From: Pseudomonas kilonensis
GTDB lineage: Bacteria > Pseudomonadota > Gammaproteobacteria > Pseudomonadales > Pseudomonadaceae
Length of the DNA: 64,000 nt
Reading direction: 5' to 3'
NCBI RefSeq assembly: GCF_001269885.1
Contig: NZ_LHVH01000017.1
Span: 682,001 to 746,000 of the forward strand
Under the pieces are notes generated by a model. The model did no database searches. It was not told the origin of the DNA and was given only the letters and a program-made list of their open reading frames with translations. Shown here piece by piece: positions 45,845 to 55,511 of this stretch. Made by a program: the position numbers and the translations under genes. Numbering within the stretch: position 1 is the stretch's first letter; the number at the start of each line of letters is the position of its first letter.

Positions 45845-47773
45845 TCACTGATCATCGAAATACCGCTCATGCCAATCCACCAGCGGTTGCGGCGAGTTGA
45901 GTTTCTGGCCGTAGATCACCGAGTACGACAACACGTTCTGCACGTATTGACGGGTTTCGTCGAAAGGAATGCTTTCGACCCAGACGTCGAAGCTCAAGTG
46001 GTCGGCGCCGCGCAGCCACTGGCGCACGCGACCGGGGCCGGCGTTGTAGGCCGCCGAGGCCAGGACGCGGTTGCCGTTGAACTGGCTGTGAACCTGGCTC
46101 AGGTACGCCGCGCCCAACTGGATGTTCTTGTCCGGGTTCAACACTTGCTGTGGTGAGGCCAGGGGAATGCTGAACTTGCGCGCGGTTTCCTTGGCGGTGC
46201 CAGGCATCAGTTGCATCAGGCCGGCGGCACCGACGCCGGAGCGGGCGTCGTCCATGAAGGCGCTTTCCTGGCGGGTAATGGCGAACGCCCAGCTTGGATG
46301 CAAGCCGCGAATCTTGGCTTCGCGTACCAGGGTGTCGCGGTGGGCCATCGGGAAGCGGATGTCCAGGTCGTCCCAGTACTTGGCCTGGCTGATGGTGCGA
46401 ATGGCCGGGAAATACCACTTCAGGTCATAAGCCAGTTTGGCCTGGGCGACCATTTCGTCACGGTTGAAATGACGGCTGACGTGATACCACTCGCGGCGCC
46501 CGTCGACGATGTCCCCACGGGCATGAAATTCCAGCGCCCGACGCACGCCAGGGGTGTTGCGCACTTTGTTGATCAGCGCCTGGCTCATCACCAGCGGCTT
46601 GTTGATGAGCGAGTACGGCGACTGGGAACGGTCGGCGGCCAGGAAGCCATAGAAGTCTCGTTCACGGGCCAGGTGCTTGTAGAGCGCCAGCGCCTCGGGG
46701 TTCTGCGGCTGCGCCAGTTCCAGCGTGCGGGCTTGCCAGTACCGCCAGCGATTGGTGCTCGACAGCGACTCGGGCAGGCGACGGGTCAGTTGGTAGGCAT
46801 CGTCCCAGCGGGCCAGGCGCAGGAGCAGGCGCAAGCGCCATTCCGAAACGGTGTCATCGCGCAGTTCCGGGTCGTATTTCGTCATCACGTCCAAGGCCCG
46901 GCTGTCGAAGCGCTTGGCCAGGGTCAGGCCGATTTCCCGGGCAATCGCAACTTTTTCATCACGGGAAAAATGCATGGTGCTGGCGTAGCCGTCCAGCAGT
47001 GCCATGGCCTTTTCCGGATCCTGGCGGGCCAGGCGACGCAGGCCGAGGCTGACGATGTCGGACATCGGTTCATCGGCCGGGGTGAAGCGCGAGGGCTGGT
47101 TGAGCAACTCGGGCTTCTGCGCCACGTCCACCAGCAACTTGCCACGGGGGGCGAGGGTGGTCAGGCCGCTGACCAGGCTGTTGGCCAGCGGGTAGTTGCG
47201 GGCCTGGGCCGCCAGTTTGGTGCGTTCCCAGCGTTTCTGTTCGGTCAACTGGCCCTGGGAGGCCCATAGGCCGAACAAGGCATCGCACGCCTGGGGCTGG
47301 GATTTGCCGGACAGCCACAGCTTTTCGGTATTGGCATAGCCTTCGGCCTTCAAGCCATGGCTGAGCTGGTACTGGGCGTTAAGGCAGTCCAGTTCGGTGA
47401 AATTGAGCTTGGGGTCGTAATACTTGACGAAGGTCTCCCAGTCACCGCGCTCGGTCAGCCAACGCAGCCAGCGCAACTTCATCCAGTTGGCCTGGGGCAG
47501 ATCACCGTGTTCGGCGAGGAACTTCTCGATTTCGGCATTGCTGGCGCTCTTGAGGCGAGCGGTCAATTCGTCGTAGGCCAGATAGGGTTCCAGCGGATAA
47601 TCGCGCAGGGCCTGGCTGTAGCGAAAGTAAGGGCCGGAATCACCCTTGGCCAAGGCACGCTTGGCCTCGTTGTAATATTGGCGTTGAGTGGAGATATCCA
47701 CCGCCTGCGCGGATTGAACGGCAGTGGCACATACAAAAAGACACGATACAACACTGAAAAGGCGACTGCGCAT
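45845..47773 (-). CDS. slt: Soluble lytic murein transglycosylase Slt (642 aa)
   Basis: The signal peptide is MRSRLFSVVSCLFVCATAVQ with a likely cut after AQA. The long N-terminal superhelical U/L domain covers residues 30 to about 460. The catalytic domain begins at about 475, with the acid Glu in ITRQESAFMDDARSGVGAAG, then LMQLMPGTAKETARKF and AAYNAGPGRVRQWL. Slt70 enzymes cleave peptidoglycan between MurNAc and GlcNAc, forming 1,6-anhydroMurNAc in the periplasm. These products feed NagZ, which is also encoded in this window. An upstream frame to 47797 was rejected as lacking signal-peptide character. Confidence 0.96.
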   Translation of the reverse strand: MRSRLFSVVSCLFVCATAVQSAQAVDISTQRQYYNEAKRALAKGDSGPYFRYSQALRDYPLEPYLAYDELTARLKSASNAEIEKFLAEHGDLPQANWMKLRWLRWLTERGDWETFVKYYDPKLNFTELDCLNAQYQLSHGLKAEGYANTEKLWLSGKSQPQACDALFGLWASQGQLTEQKRWERTKLAAQARNYPLANSLVSGLTTLAPRGKLLVDVAQKPELLNQPSRFTPADEPMSDIVSLGLRRLARQDPEKAMALLDGYASTMHFSRDEKVAIAREIGLTLAKRFDSRALDVMTKYDPELRDDTVSEWRLRLLLRLARWDDAYQLTRRLPESLSSTNRWRYWQARTLELAQPQNPEALALYKHLARERDFYGFLAADRSQSPYSLINKPLVMSQALINKVRNTPGVRRALEFHARGDIVDGRREWYHVSRHFNRDEMVAQAKLAYDLKWYFPAIRTISQAKYWDDLDIRFPMAHRDTLVREAKIRGLHPSWAFAITRQESAFMDDARSGVGAAGLMQLMPGTAKETARKFSIPLASPQQVLNPDKNIQLGAAYLSQVHSQFNGNRVLASAAYNAGPGRVRQWLRGADHLSFDVWVESIPFDETRQYVQNVLSYSVIYGQKLNSPQPLVDWHERYFDDQ

Positions 47774-47986
47774 GAGACGTCCGGGCATAAAAAACATGAC
47801 AAGCCCAAGGGGTAACCCAGGGTAACTGTCTGTAGCTTAGCCTTTTGCCAGCAGCCGGCGAAAGCTTTGCAGAGCCGTCGGTGCAAGTTCGCAACATTTG
47901 TTATGCAGAGTGCTTCGGTGGCGAAATTGGCGGACCCCTGAGGCCTCATCTCAGGTAGAATGCGCGCCCGGTTTTTGGAGAAGCTC

Positions 47987-49906
47987 ATGACCCTGCTCAA
48001 ATTCAGCGATGTGTCCCTTGCTTTCGGCGCTATGCCGTTGTTGGACAAGGTGTCCTGGCAGATCGCCCGTGGTGAGCGGGTGTGCATCATCGGCCGCAAC
48101 GGCACTGGCAAGTCCAGCATGATGAAGCTGGTCAAGGGCGATCAAAAGCCCGATGACGGCTCGGTCTGGCGCGCGCCAGGCCTGAAAATCGGCGAATTGC
48201 CCCAGGAACTGCCGGTGGCCGACGAGCGGACCGTGTTCGACGTGGTCGCCGAAGGCCTGGACGGTGTCGGCGCGCTGTTGGCCGAGTATCACCACCTGAG
48301 CCAGAACATCGTCACCGATGCCGATCTGGACAAGTTGATGCACGTGCAGCACGACCTTGAAGCCCGAGACGGCTGGCGTCTGCAGCAACTGGTCGACAGC
48401 ACCCTGAGCCGCCTGCAACTGCCGGCCGACAAGACCCTCGCCGAGTTGTCCGGCGGCTGGCGTCGTCGCGTCCTGCTGGCCCAGGCCCTCGTGTCCGAGC
48501 CGGACCTGCTGCTGCTCGACGAACCGACCAACCACCTGGACATCGGCGCCATCGCCTGGCTTGAAGAAGCCTTGAAGGACTTCCAGGGTGCGGTGCTGTT
48601 CATCACTCACGACCGTTCCTTCCTGCAAAACCTGGCGACCCGCATCCTTGAACTGGACCGCGGCGGCCTGATCGACTGGAACGGCGACTACGTCAGCTTC
48701 CTGGTGCACAAGGAAGCGGCGTTGGCAGCGGAAGAAACCGCTAACGCGTTGTTCGATAAGAAACTGGCCCAGGAAGAAGTCTGGATTCGCCAGGGCATCA
48801 AGGCGCGTCGCACCCGCAACGAAGGCCGTGTGCGGGCGCTCAAAGCCTTGCGCATGGAACGCAGTGAACGTCGCGAGCGTACCGGCAAGGCCAACATTCA
48901 GTTGGATACCGCTGACAAGTCCGGCAAGCAGGTGATGGTCCTTGAGAACGTGAGTTTCGCGCACCCGGGCGGCCCGTTCCTGATCAAGGACTTCTCCATG
49001 GTCCTGCAGCGCGGTGATCGCATCGGCCTGCTGGGTGCCAACGGCACCGGCAAGACCACCTTGCTCAAGCTGATGCTCGGTGGCCTGGTGCCGACCAATG
49101 GCAAGGTGGAAGAGGGCACGAAGATCGACGTTGCCTACTTTGACCAGTTGCGCCATCAGTTGGACCTGGAAAAGACCGTGATCGACAACGTCGCCGAAGG
49201 TCGCGATTTCATCGACATCGATGGTCAGAGCCGCCATGTGTTGAGCTACCTCGGCGATTTCCTGTTCAGCCCCCAGCGTGCCCGTACGCCGGTCAAGGCG
49301 CTGTCGGGTGGCGAGCGCGCCCGTCTGTTGCTGGCCAAGTTGTTCAGCAAGCCGGCGAACCTGCTGGTGCTCGACGAACCGACCAACGACCTGGACGTGG
49401 AAACCCTGGAGTTGCTGGAAGAGGTGCTGCTGACCTTCAACGGCACCGTGCTGATGGTCAGCCACGATCGGGCATTCCTCGACAACGTGGTCACCAGCAC
49501 CCTGGTGTTCGAGGGCGAAGGCCTGGTGCGTGAATACGTCGGTGGTTATCAGGACTGGCTGCGCCAGGGCGGCTCGCCGCGCCTGCTGGGGGTCACCGAG
49601 AGCAAGTCCGGCAAGGCCGACTTGAATTCGGCGGTGGTCAAGGCCGAGCCAGCCCCGGTCGCTGCCGCGGCGGCCCCGGCACCGGCCAAGAAGAAACTCA
49701 GCTACAAACTGCAGCGCGAGCTGGAGGCGTTGCCGGGTGATATCGACGCGAAGGAACAGCAGATCGCCGCCGTGGAGGCCGAGATGGCTGACGCCGGCTT
49801 CTACCAGCGGCCTGCTGCCGAAACCGCCAAGGTGATCGCGCAGTTGGAGCAGTTGCAGGCCGAGCTGGACGCACTGGTCGAGCGTTGGGCTGAACTGGAC
49901 GCTTGA
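47987..49906 (+). CDS. uup: ABC-F family ATPase Uup (639 aa)
   Basis: GGAG precedes MTLLKFSDVSLAFGAMPLLD. Two ABC domains are in tandem without membrane parts: Walker A sites GRNGTGKSSMM and GANGTGKTTLL, signatures LSGGWRRRVLLAQAL and LSGGERARLLLAKL, and Walker B DLLLLDEPTNHLD and LLVLDEPTNDLD. The linker between them carries the arm (KARRTRNEGRVRALKALRME). The C-terminal 80 residues are Ala/Pro-rich and then coiled coil (KKKLSYKLQRELEALPGDID), the Uup DNA-binding domain. Uup acts on ribosomes and reduces transposon precise excision. It diverges from slt. Confidence 0.95.
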   Translation: MTLLKFSDVSLAFGAMPLLDKVSWQIARGERVCIIGRNGTGKSSMMKLVKGDQKPDDGSVWRAPGLKIGELPQELPVADERTVFDVVAEGLDGVGALLAEYHHLSQNIVTDADLDKLMHVQHDLEARDGWRLQQLVDSTLSRLQLPADKTLAELSGGWRRRVLLAQALVSEPDLLLLDEPTNHLDIGAIAWLEEALKDFQGAVLFITHDRSFLQNLATRILELDRGGLIDWNGDYVSFLVHKEAALAAEETANALFDKKLAQEEVWIRQGIKARRTRNEGRVRALKALRMERSERRERTGKANIQLDTADKSGKQVMVLENVSFAHPGGPFLIKDFSMVLQRGDRIGLLGANGTGKTTLLKLMLGGLVPTNGKVEEGTKIDVAYFDQLRHQLDLEKTVIDNVAEGRDFIDIDGQSRHVLSYLGDFLFSPQRARTPVKALSGGERARLLLAKLFSKPANLLVLDEPTNDLDVETLELLEEVLLTFNGTVLMVSHDRAFLDNVVTSTLVFEGEGLVREYVGGYQDWLRQGGSPRLLGVTESKSGKADLNSAVVKAEPAPVAAAAAPAPAKKKLSYKLQRELEALPGDIDAKEQQIAAVEAEMADAGFYQRPAAETAKVIAQLEQLQAELDALVERWAELDA

Positions 49907-49916
49907 TCCGTTGTTG

Positions 49917-49957
49917 AAAAAAATCCCGGAATTCAGCAATGAACGCCGGGATTTTCT
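49917..49957 (+). terminator. Intrinsic terminator of uup
   Basis: AAAATCCCGG and CCGGGATTTT surround a 16-nt loop, 11 bp after the uup stop, with TTTTCTATTT following. Confidence 0.88.
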
Positions 49958-49990
49958 ATTTGAAACGCTATTCCCCTGTAGGGGTGAGCC

Positions 49991-50093
49991 TGTGGGAGCA
50001 AAGCTCGCTCGCGATGAACGATAACGCGGTCATTCGACAGACCGGGATGCCTTCATCGCGAGCAAGCTTTGCTCCCACAGGCTCGCTCCCACA
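49991..50093. repeat. REP pair with an extra half-arm
   Basis: TGTGGGAGCAAAGCTCGCTC and CGAGCAAGCTTTGCTCCCACA enclose about 40 bp. A partial further arm (GGCTCGCTCCCACAA) ends the block. Confidence 0.85.
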
Positions 50094-50103
50094 AGGGTAG
50101 GGG

Positions 50104-50544
50104 TTATGTGCGCTTGACCAGATGTACCGCCAGCACGTCGCAAGGCGCGCCATGCAGCACGTCGTTGGCGGTCGAGCCCAGCAACAGCGCCAGGCCGTGG
50201 CGACCATGGCTGCCGACCACAATCAGGTCGCAGCCCTGTTCCTTGGCCAGGTGATGGATCTCCTGGCGCGGCTGGCCGTAGGTCAGGTGGCTGAATTCCT
50301 TCTTCAGGGCCGGGTATTTCACGATCAGTCGGTCAAGGCGCTCCTTGGCCTGGTCGAATTGCTGCTGCTGCAACTGGGAAAGGTCCATGGGCACGTCGCC
50401 GCCGAAGGCCATGGCCATCGGTTCGACGATGTGCACCAGCGACAGCTTGGTGTCCCGGCTTTCGCAAAGGGCGAGGGCGCGCTTGACGACCGGATCGCAT
50501 TCTTCAGTGAGGTCGACGGCGACCAGAACGTGTTTGTAGTACAT
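50104..50544 (-). CDS. Universal stress protein UspA family (146 aa)
   Basis: GGAGTG precedes MYYKHVLVAVDLTEECDPVV, the typical Usp opening strand and helix. The nucleotide-binding signature appears as VVGSHGRHGLALLLGSTAND (G-x2-G-x9-G-S/T), so it is likely an ATP-binding Usp. These cytosolic dimers help survival in starvation, redox and other stress, by mechanisms that are not well defined. It diverges from the 145-aa membrane protein gene with about 100 bp between starts. Confidence 0.92.
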   Translation of the reverse strand: MYYKHVLVAVDLTEECDPVVKRALALCESRDTKLSLVHIVEPMAMAFGGDVPMDLSQLQQQQFDQAKERLDRLIVKYPALKKEFSHLTYGQPRQEIHHLAKEQGCDLIVVGSHGRHGLALLLGSTANDVLHGAPCDVLAVHLVKRT

Positions 50545-50646
50545 GGAAAGCACTCCAGAGAATTGCGATACGGTAAGTATGGCTGGTTTCAAGCGCATTG
50601 ACGGCGACGTGGCTCAATGGGCTCATCAGAATTCGGGAGTACGAAT

Positions 50647-51084
50647 ATGACGGTCTGGATAGTGGTGTCAATCCTGTTGGTGGTGTTAAGTCCGCTGGCA
50701 TGGTTGCGGCCGTCCCGTGTTCAGAGCGGTCGCATGGCCCTGCGCATGGAGGCACGACGCCTGGGCCTGGCCATGCAGCTGGCGCCGCAGGAGTGGCCGC
50801 ACTGGCTCGGCCAGCAGCCGCCAAACCCCTGTGCCCAGTACCACCGGCCCCGGCGCGGCAAGGAACCGGCGGTCTGGAGCTATTGGCAGACGGCGCCAGG
50901 CGTCTGGGTCAACCAGTGGCGAGAAGTCTGCCAGGATGAATCCCTGCTCAATCATTTCGAAAAATTGCCGGCCAACGTCTACAAAGTTGAAGCCGATCGG
51001 CAAATGATTGCCTTGTACTGGGGCGAGAAGGGCGAAGCGACTGTTTTGCAGGACATTGCCGGCACGCTCAAGGCGCTGGCCTGA
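50647..51084 (+). CDS. Hypothetical protein with N-terminal membrane helix (145 aa)
   Basis: GGGAG lies upstream of MTVWIVVSILLVVLSPLAWL, a single N-terminal membrane segment. The remainder is soluble: GRMALRMEARRLGLAMQLAP, a Trp-rich patch (SYWQTAPGVWVNQWREVCQD) and a C-terminal ADRQMIALYWGEKGEATVLQ. A similar gene is usually found between usp and fadB in Pseudomonas, from memory, so it is conserved though uncharacterised. No catalytic motif is seen. Confidence 0.8.
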   Translation: MTVWIVVSILLVVLSPLAWLRPSRVQSGRMALRMEARRLGLAMQLAPQEWPHWLGQQPPNPCAQYHRPRRGKEPAVWSYWQTAPGVWVNQWREVCQDESLLNHFEKLPANVYKVEADRQMIALYWGEKGEATVLQDIAGTLKALA

Positions 51085-51098
51085 GCGAATTTAGATGC

Positions 51099-51208
51099 GT
51101 AGGAGCTGTCGAGCGGAGCGAGGCTGCGATCTTTACCCAGGCCATTGAGTCTCAAGCGAAAGATCAAAAGATCGTCCGAACGCGGCCCGAGCCTTCGGCA
51201 GCTCCTAC
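51099..51208. repeat. Inverted repeat of a third family (GTAGGAGCTG type)
   Basis: GTAGGAGCTGTCGAGC at the left and GCAGCTCCTAC at the right bracket a GC-rich body with AAAGATC-type inner dyads (GAAAGATCAAAAGATCG). It is a different dispersed family from the GTGGGAGC REPs. Confidence 0.75.
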
Positions 51209-51213
51209 CGGCA

Positions 51214-51242
51214 TAAAAAAAGCCCGACAGTCTCATCGGGCG
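51214..51242 (-). terminator. Hairpin with A/T tract
   Basis: GCCCGA-N8-TCGGGC preceded by A7 on the plus strand, so it would act on leftward transcripts. No leftward gene ends here, so the role is unclear. Confidence 0.4.
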
Positions 51243-51696
51243 GGTTGGCCAGGCAGGCCGGTAAACAATCTCATGCCAGGACGTGCGTTCGTAACGTCCT
51301 TTGTTCCCAATATTCAATCGCGTCCCGACAGCGTAGACCGCTGGATCCGATATGTCTGGAATTAGGGCGATTTTTCTAATTATTGATCCTATGAATGGCT
51401 GCTCATGCGGCGCCGTGTTGCGGATCCGTACGGTACGGAAATGACCGTGAAGTCGCGTTCGCGCCTGTGTTTAGGGCGATTGACAATTGTCGGAAATTCC
51501 GTGAAGGTGACGTACCCAAATCAAACGGGCGTATGAATTGAGCGTTTGTATTTTCAGAATGCTCCTACAGACCCCGACTATCGCGTTGACGGGTGTGCCT
51601 GGCGGATTGGCGTAGCATCGACGGTAACGTCTATGCCGAACCAGTGGTCAGCGTTCAACGTGTACTGTTCAGCTTCCATATCGTGGAGATCAGTTG
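51243..51696. other. Upstream region of fadBA without a gene
   Basis: About 450 bp hold no convincing gene. The leader probably carries the fadBA promoter and a candidate PsrA site at 51522-51535. No clear -35/-10 pair was picked. Confidence 0.5.
51522..51535. promoter_or_regulatory. Candidate PsrA-type site upstream of fadBA
   Basis: CAAACGGGCGTATG matches the pattern (G/C)AAAC-N4-GTTT(G/C) with one mismatch (GTATG). It lies about 160 bp before fadB. PsrA represses fadBA5 in P. aeruginosa, which makes the site plausible but not proven. Confidence 0.35.
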
Positions 51697-53844
51697 ATGA
51701 TTTACGAAGGTAAAGCCATCACGGTTAAGGCTCTTGAAAGTGGCATCGTCGAATTGAAATTCGACCTCAAGGGTGAGTCCGTCAACAAGTTCAACCGTCT
51801 AACCCTGAATGAATTGCGTCAGGCTGTAGACACTATCAAGGCAGATGCTTCGATCAAGGGTGTGATCGTCAGCAGCGGCAAGGACGTGTTCATCGTCGGC
51901 GCCGACATCACCGAATTCGTCGACAACTTCAAGCTGCCCGATGCCGAACTGATCGCTGGCAACCTCGAAGCCAACCGTATTTTCAGCGACTTCGAAGACC
52001 TCAACGTACCGACAGTCGTGGCCATCAACGGCATCGCCCTGGGTGGCGGCCTGGAAATGTGCCTGGCGGCGGATTACCGCGTCATGTCCAGCACGGCCAA
52101 GATCGGCCTGCCGGAAGTCAAGCTGGGCATCTACCCAGGCTTCGGCGGCACCGTGCGCCTGCCGCGCCTGATCGGTGCGGACAACGCCATCGAGTGGATT
52201 GCCGCCGGCAAGGAAAACCGTGCTGAAGACGCGCTGAAGGTCGGTGCCGTGGACGCCGTGGTCGAACCTGGCAAGCTCCAGGAAGCCGCCCTTGAAACCC
52301 TCAAGCGCGCCATCAGCGGCGAGTTCGACTACAAGGCCAAGCGTCAGCCGAAGCTCGAGAAGCTCAAGCTCAACGCCATCGAACAAATGATGGCCTTCGA
52401 AACCGCCAAGGGTTTCGTGGCCGGTCAGGCAGGCCCGAACTACCCGGCGCCGGTCGAAGCGATCAAGACCATCCAGAAAGCCGCGAGCTTCGGTCGCGAC
52501 AAGGCCCTGGAGGTCGAGGCCGCCGGCTTCGTCAAGCTGGCCAAGACCTCGGCTGCGCAAAGCCTGATCGGTCTGTTCCTCAATGACCAGGAACTGAAGA
52601 AAAAGGCCAAGGCCTACGACGAAATCGCCAGTGACGTGAAGCAGGCCGCCGTGCTCGGCGCCGGCATCATGGGTGGCGGCATCGCCTACCAGTCGGCGTC
52701 CAAAGGCACGCCGATCCTGATGAAGGACATCAACGAACACGGGATCGAGCAGGGCCTGGCCGAAGCCGCCAAGCTGCTGGTCGGCCGTGTCGACAAAGGT
52801 CGCATGACCGCTGCGAAGATGGCCGAAGTGCTCAACGGCATTCGTCCGACCCTGTCCTACGGCGATTTCGGCCATGTCGACCTGGTGGTCGAAGCCGTTG
52901 TCGAGAACCCGAAGGTCAAGCAGGCGGTACTGGCTGAAGTCGAAGACAAGGTCAAAGAGGACACCATCCTGGCCTCGAACACCTCGACCATCTCCATTTC
53001 GCTGTTGGCCAAGGCCCTCAAGCGTCCGGAGAACTTCGTCGGCATGCACTTCTTCAACCCGGTGCACATGATGCCGCTGGTGGAAGTGATCCGTGGCGAG
53101 AAGTCCAGCGAACATGCCGTTGCCACCACCGTGGCCTACGCCAAGAAAATGGGCAAGAACCCGATCGTCGTCAACGATTGCCCGGGCTTTCTGGTCAACC
53201 GCGTGCTGTTCCCGTACTTCGGCGGTTTCGCCAAGCTGGTCAGCGCCGGTGTGGACTTCGTGCGCATCGACAAGATCATGGAAAAATTCGGCTGGCCGAT
53301 GGGCCCGGCGTACCTGATGGACGTGGTCGGCATCGACACCGGCCACCACGGTCGCGACGTCATGGCTGAAGGCTTCCCGGACCGCATGAAAGACGACCGT
53401 CGTTCGGCCGTCGACGTGCTCTACGAAGCCAAGCGCCTGGGCCAGAAGAACGGCAAGGGCTTCTACGCCTATGAGACCGACAAGCGCGGCAAGCAGAAGA
53501 AAGTCGCCGACTCGTCGGTGCTGGAAGTGCTCAAGCCGATCGTCTACGAGCAGCGCGAAGTCACCGACGAGGACATCATCAATTGGATGATGATCCCGCT
53601 GTGCCTCGAAACCGTGCGTTGCCTGGAAGACGGCATTGTCGAAACCGCCGCCGAAGCCGACATGGGTCTGGTCTACGGTATCGGTTTCCCTCCATTCCGT
53701 GGCGGTGCGCTGCGCTACATCGATTCGATCGGTGTCGCCGAGTTCGTTGCCCTGGCTGACCAGTACGCTGATTTGGGCGCGCTGTACCACCCGACCGCGA
53801 AGCTGCGTGAAATGGCCAAGAACGGCCAGCGCTTCTTCGGTTAA
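51697..53844 (+). CDS. fadB: Fatty acid oxidation complex alpha subunit (715 aa)
   Basis: The start [20 protein letters not shown] is preferred over the TTG just before it. Residues 1-190 form the enoyl-CoA hydratase/isomerase domain ([40 protein letters not shown] with the catalytic Glu pair). From about 310 is 3-hydroxyacyl-CoA dehydrogenase, with NAD motif [20 protein letters not shown] and catalytic [15 protein letters not shown]. It performs hydration and oxidation in beta-oxidation as an alpha2-beta2 complex with FadA, encoded next. Confidence 0.97.
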   Translation: MIYEGKAITVKALESGIVELKFDLKGESVNKFNRLTLNELRQAVDTIKADASIKGVIVSSGKDVFIVGADITEFVDNFKLPDAELIAGNLEANRIFSDFEDLNVPTVVAINGIALGGGLEMCLAADYRVMSSTAKIGLPEVKLGIYPGFGGTVRLPRLIGADNAIEWIAAGKENRAEDALKVGAVDAVVEPGKLQEAALETLKRAISGEFDYKAKRQPKLEKLKLNAIEQMMAFETAKGFVAGQAGPNYPAPVEAIKTIQKAASFGRDKALEVEAAGFVKLAKTSAAQSLIGLFLNDQELKKKAKAYDEIASDVKQAAVLGAGIMGGGIAYQSASKGTPILMKDINEHGIEQGLAEAAKLLVGRVDKGRMTAAKMAEVLNGIRPTLSYGDFGHVDLVVEAVVENPKVKQAVLAEVEDKVKEDTILASNTSTISISLLAKALKRPENFVGMHFFNPVHMMPLVEVIRGEKSSEHAVATTVAYAKKMGKNPIVVNDCPGFLVNRVLFPYFGGFAKLVSAGVDFVRIDKIMEKFGWPMGPAYLMDVVGIDTGHHGRDVMAEGFPDRMKDDRRSAVDVLYEAKRLGQKNGKGFYAYETDKRGKQKKVADSSVLEVLKPIVYEQREVTDEDIINWMMIPLCLETVRCLEDGIVETAAEADMGLVYGIGFPPFRGGALRYIDSIGVAEFVALADQYADLGALYHPTAKLREMAKNGQRFFG

Positions 53845-53859
53845 GCGCCCAACGACTAG

Positions 53860-55050
<1,191 letters not shown>

Positions 55051-55067
55051 GCGTTGCGTTGATGGAA

Positions 55068-55097
55068 GCCGGGGCCAAGTGCCCCGGTTTTTGTTTT
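55068..55097 (+). terminator. Intrinsic terminator of fadBA
   Basis: CCGGGGC-CAAGT-GCCCCGG followed by TTTTTGTTTTTT, 18 bp after the fadA stop. Confidence 0.93.
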
Positions 55098-55159
55098 TTC
55101 GGGTTTAGTAAAAAAAAGATTTTGTTTTTATTTTGAAAAGATTTGAGTGAGTGCCAAGC

Positions 55160-55396
55160 ATGCCGATACAACCTGGGCTCTACCAGCATTACAAAGGTCC
55201 GCAGTACCGCGTATTCAGCATCGCGCGGCATTCCGAGACCGAGGAAGAAGTGGTCTTCTATCAAGCCCTGTATGGCGATTACGGCTTTTGGGTGCGTCCC
55301 TTGAGCATGTTCGAGGAGTCCGTCGAGGTTGACGGCGAACAGGTGCCACGCTTTGCTTTGGTGCAGGCTGAGGAGAGCATTTTTTCCAAGCCTTGA
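55160..55396 (+). CDS. DUF1653 family protein (78 aa)
   Basis: The core LYQHYKGPQYRVFSIARHSE, then YQALYGDYGFWVRPLSMFEE, is the DUF1653 signature (a small beta-rich domain). The start MPIQPGLYQHYKG is taken as the conserved opening; an in-frame ATG at 55151 adds three residues. It lies between the fadBA terminator and topA, the usual place in Pseudomonas. Function is unknown. Confidence 0.85.
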   Translation: MPIQPGLYQHYKGPQYRVFSIARHSETEEEVVFYQALYGDYGFWVRPLSMFEESVEVDGEQVPRFALVQAEESIFSKP

Positions 55397-55511
55397 GGCC
55401 GGTATGCGGGCAACCCTGCGCTTGACCTCACCTTGCAGCCACTATATATAGCGGTGCCGCGTCAGGCGCCAACCGCCTTTCACTTTTTAGAATTCAGGAA
55501 TTTTCTGATCC

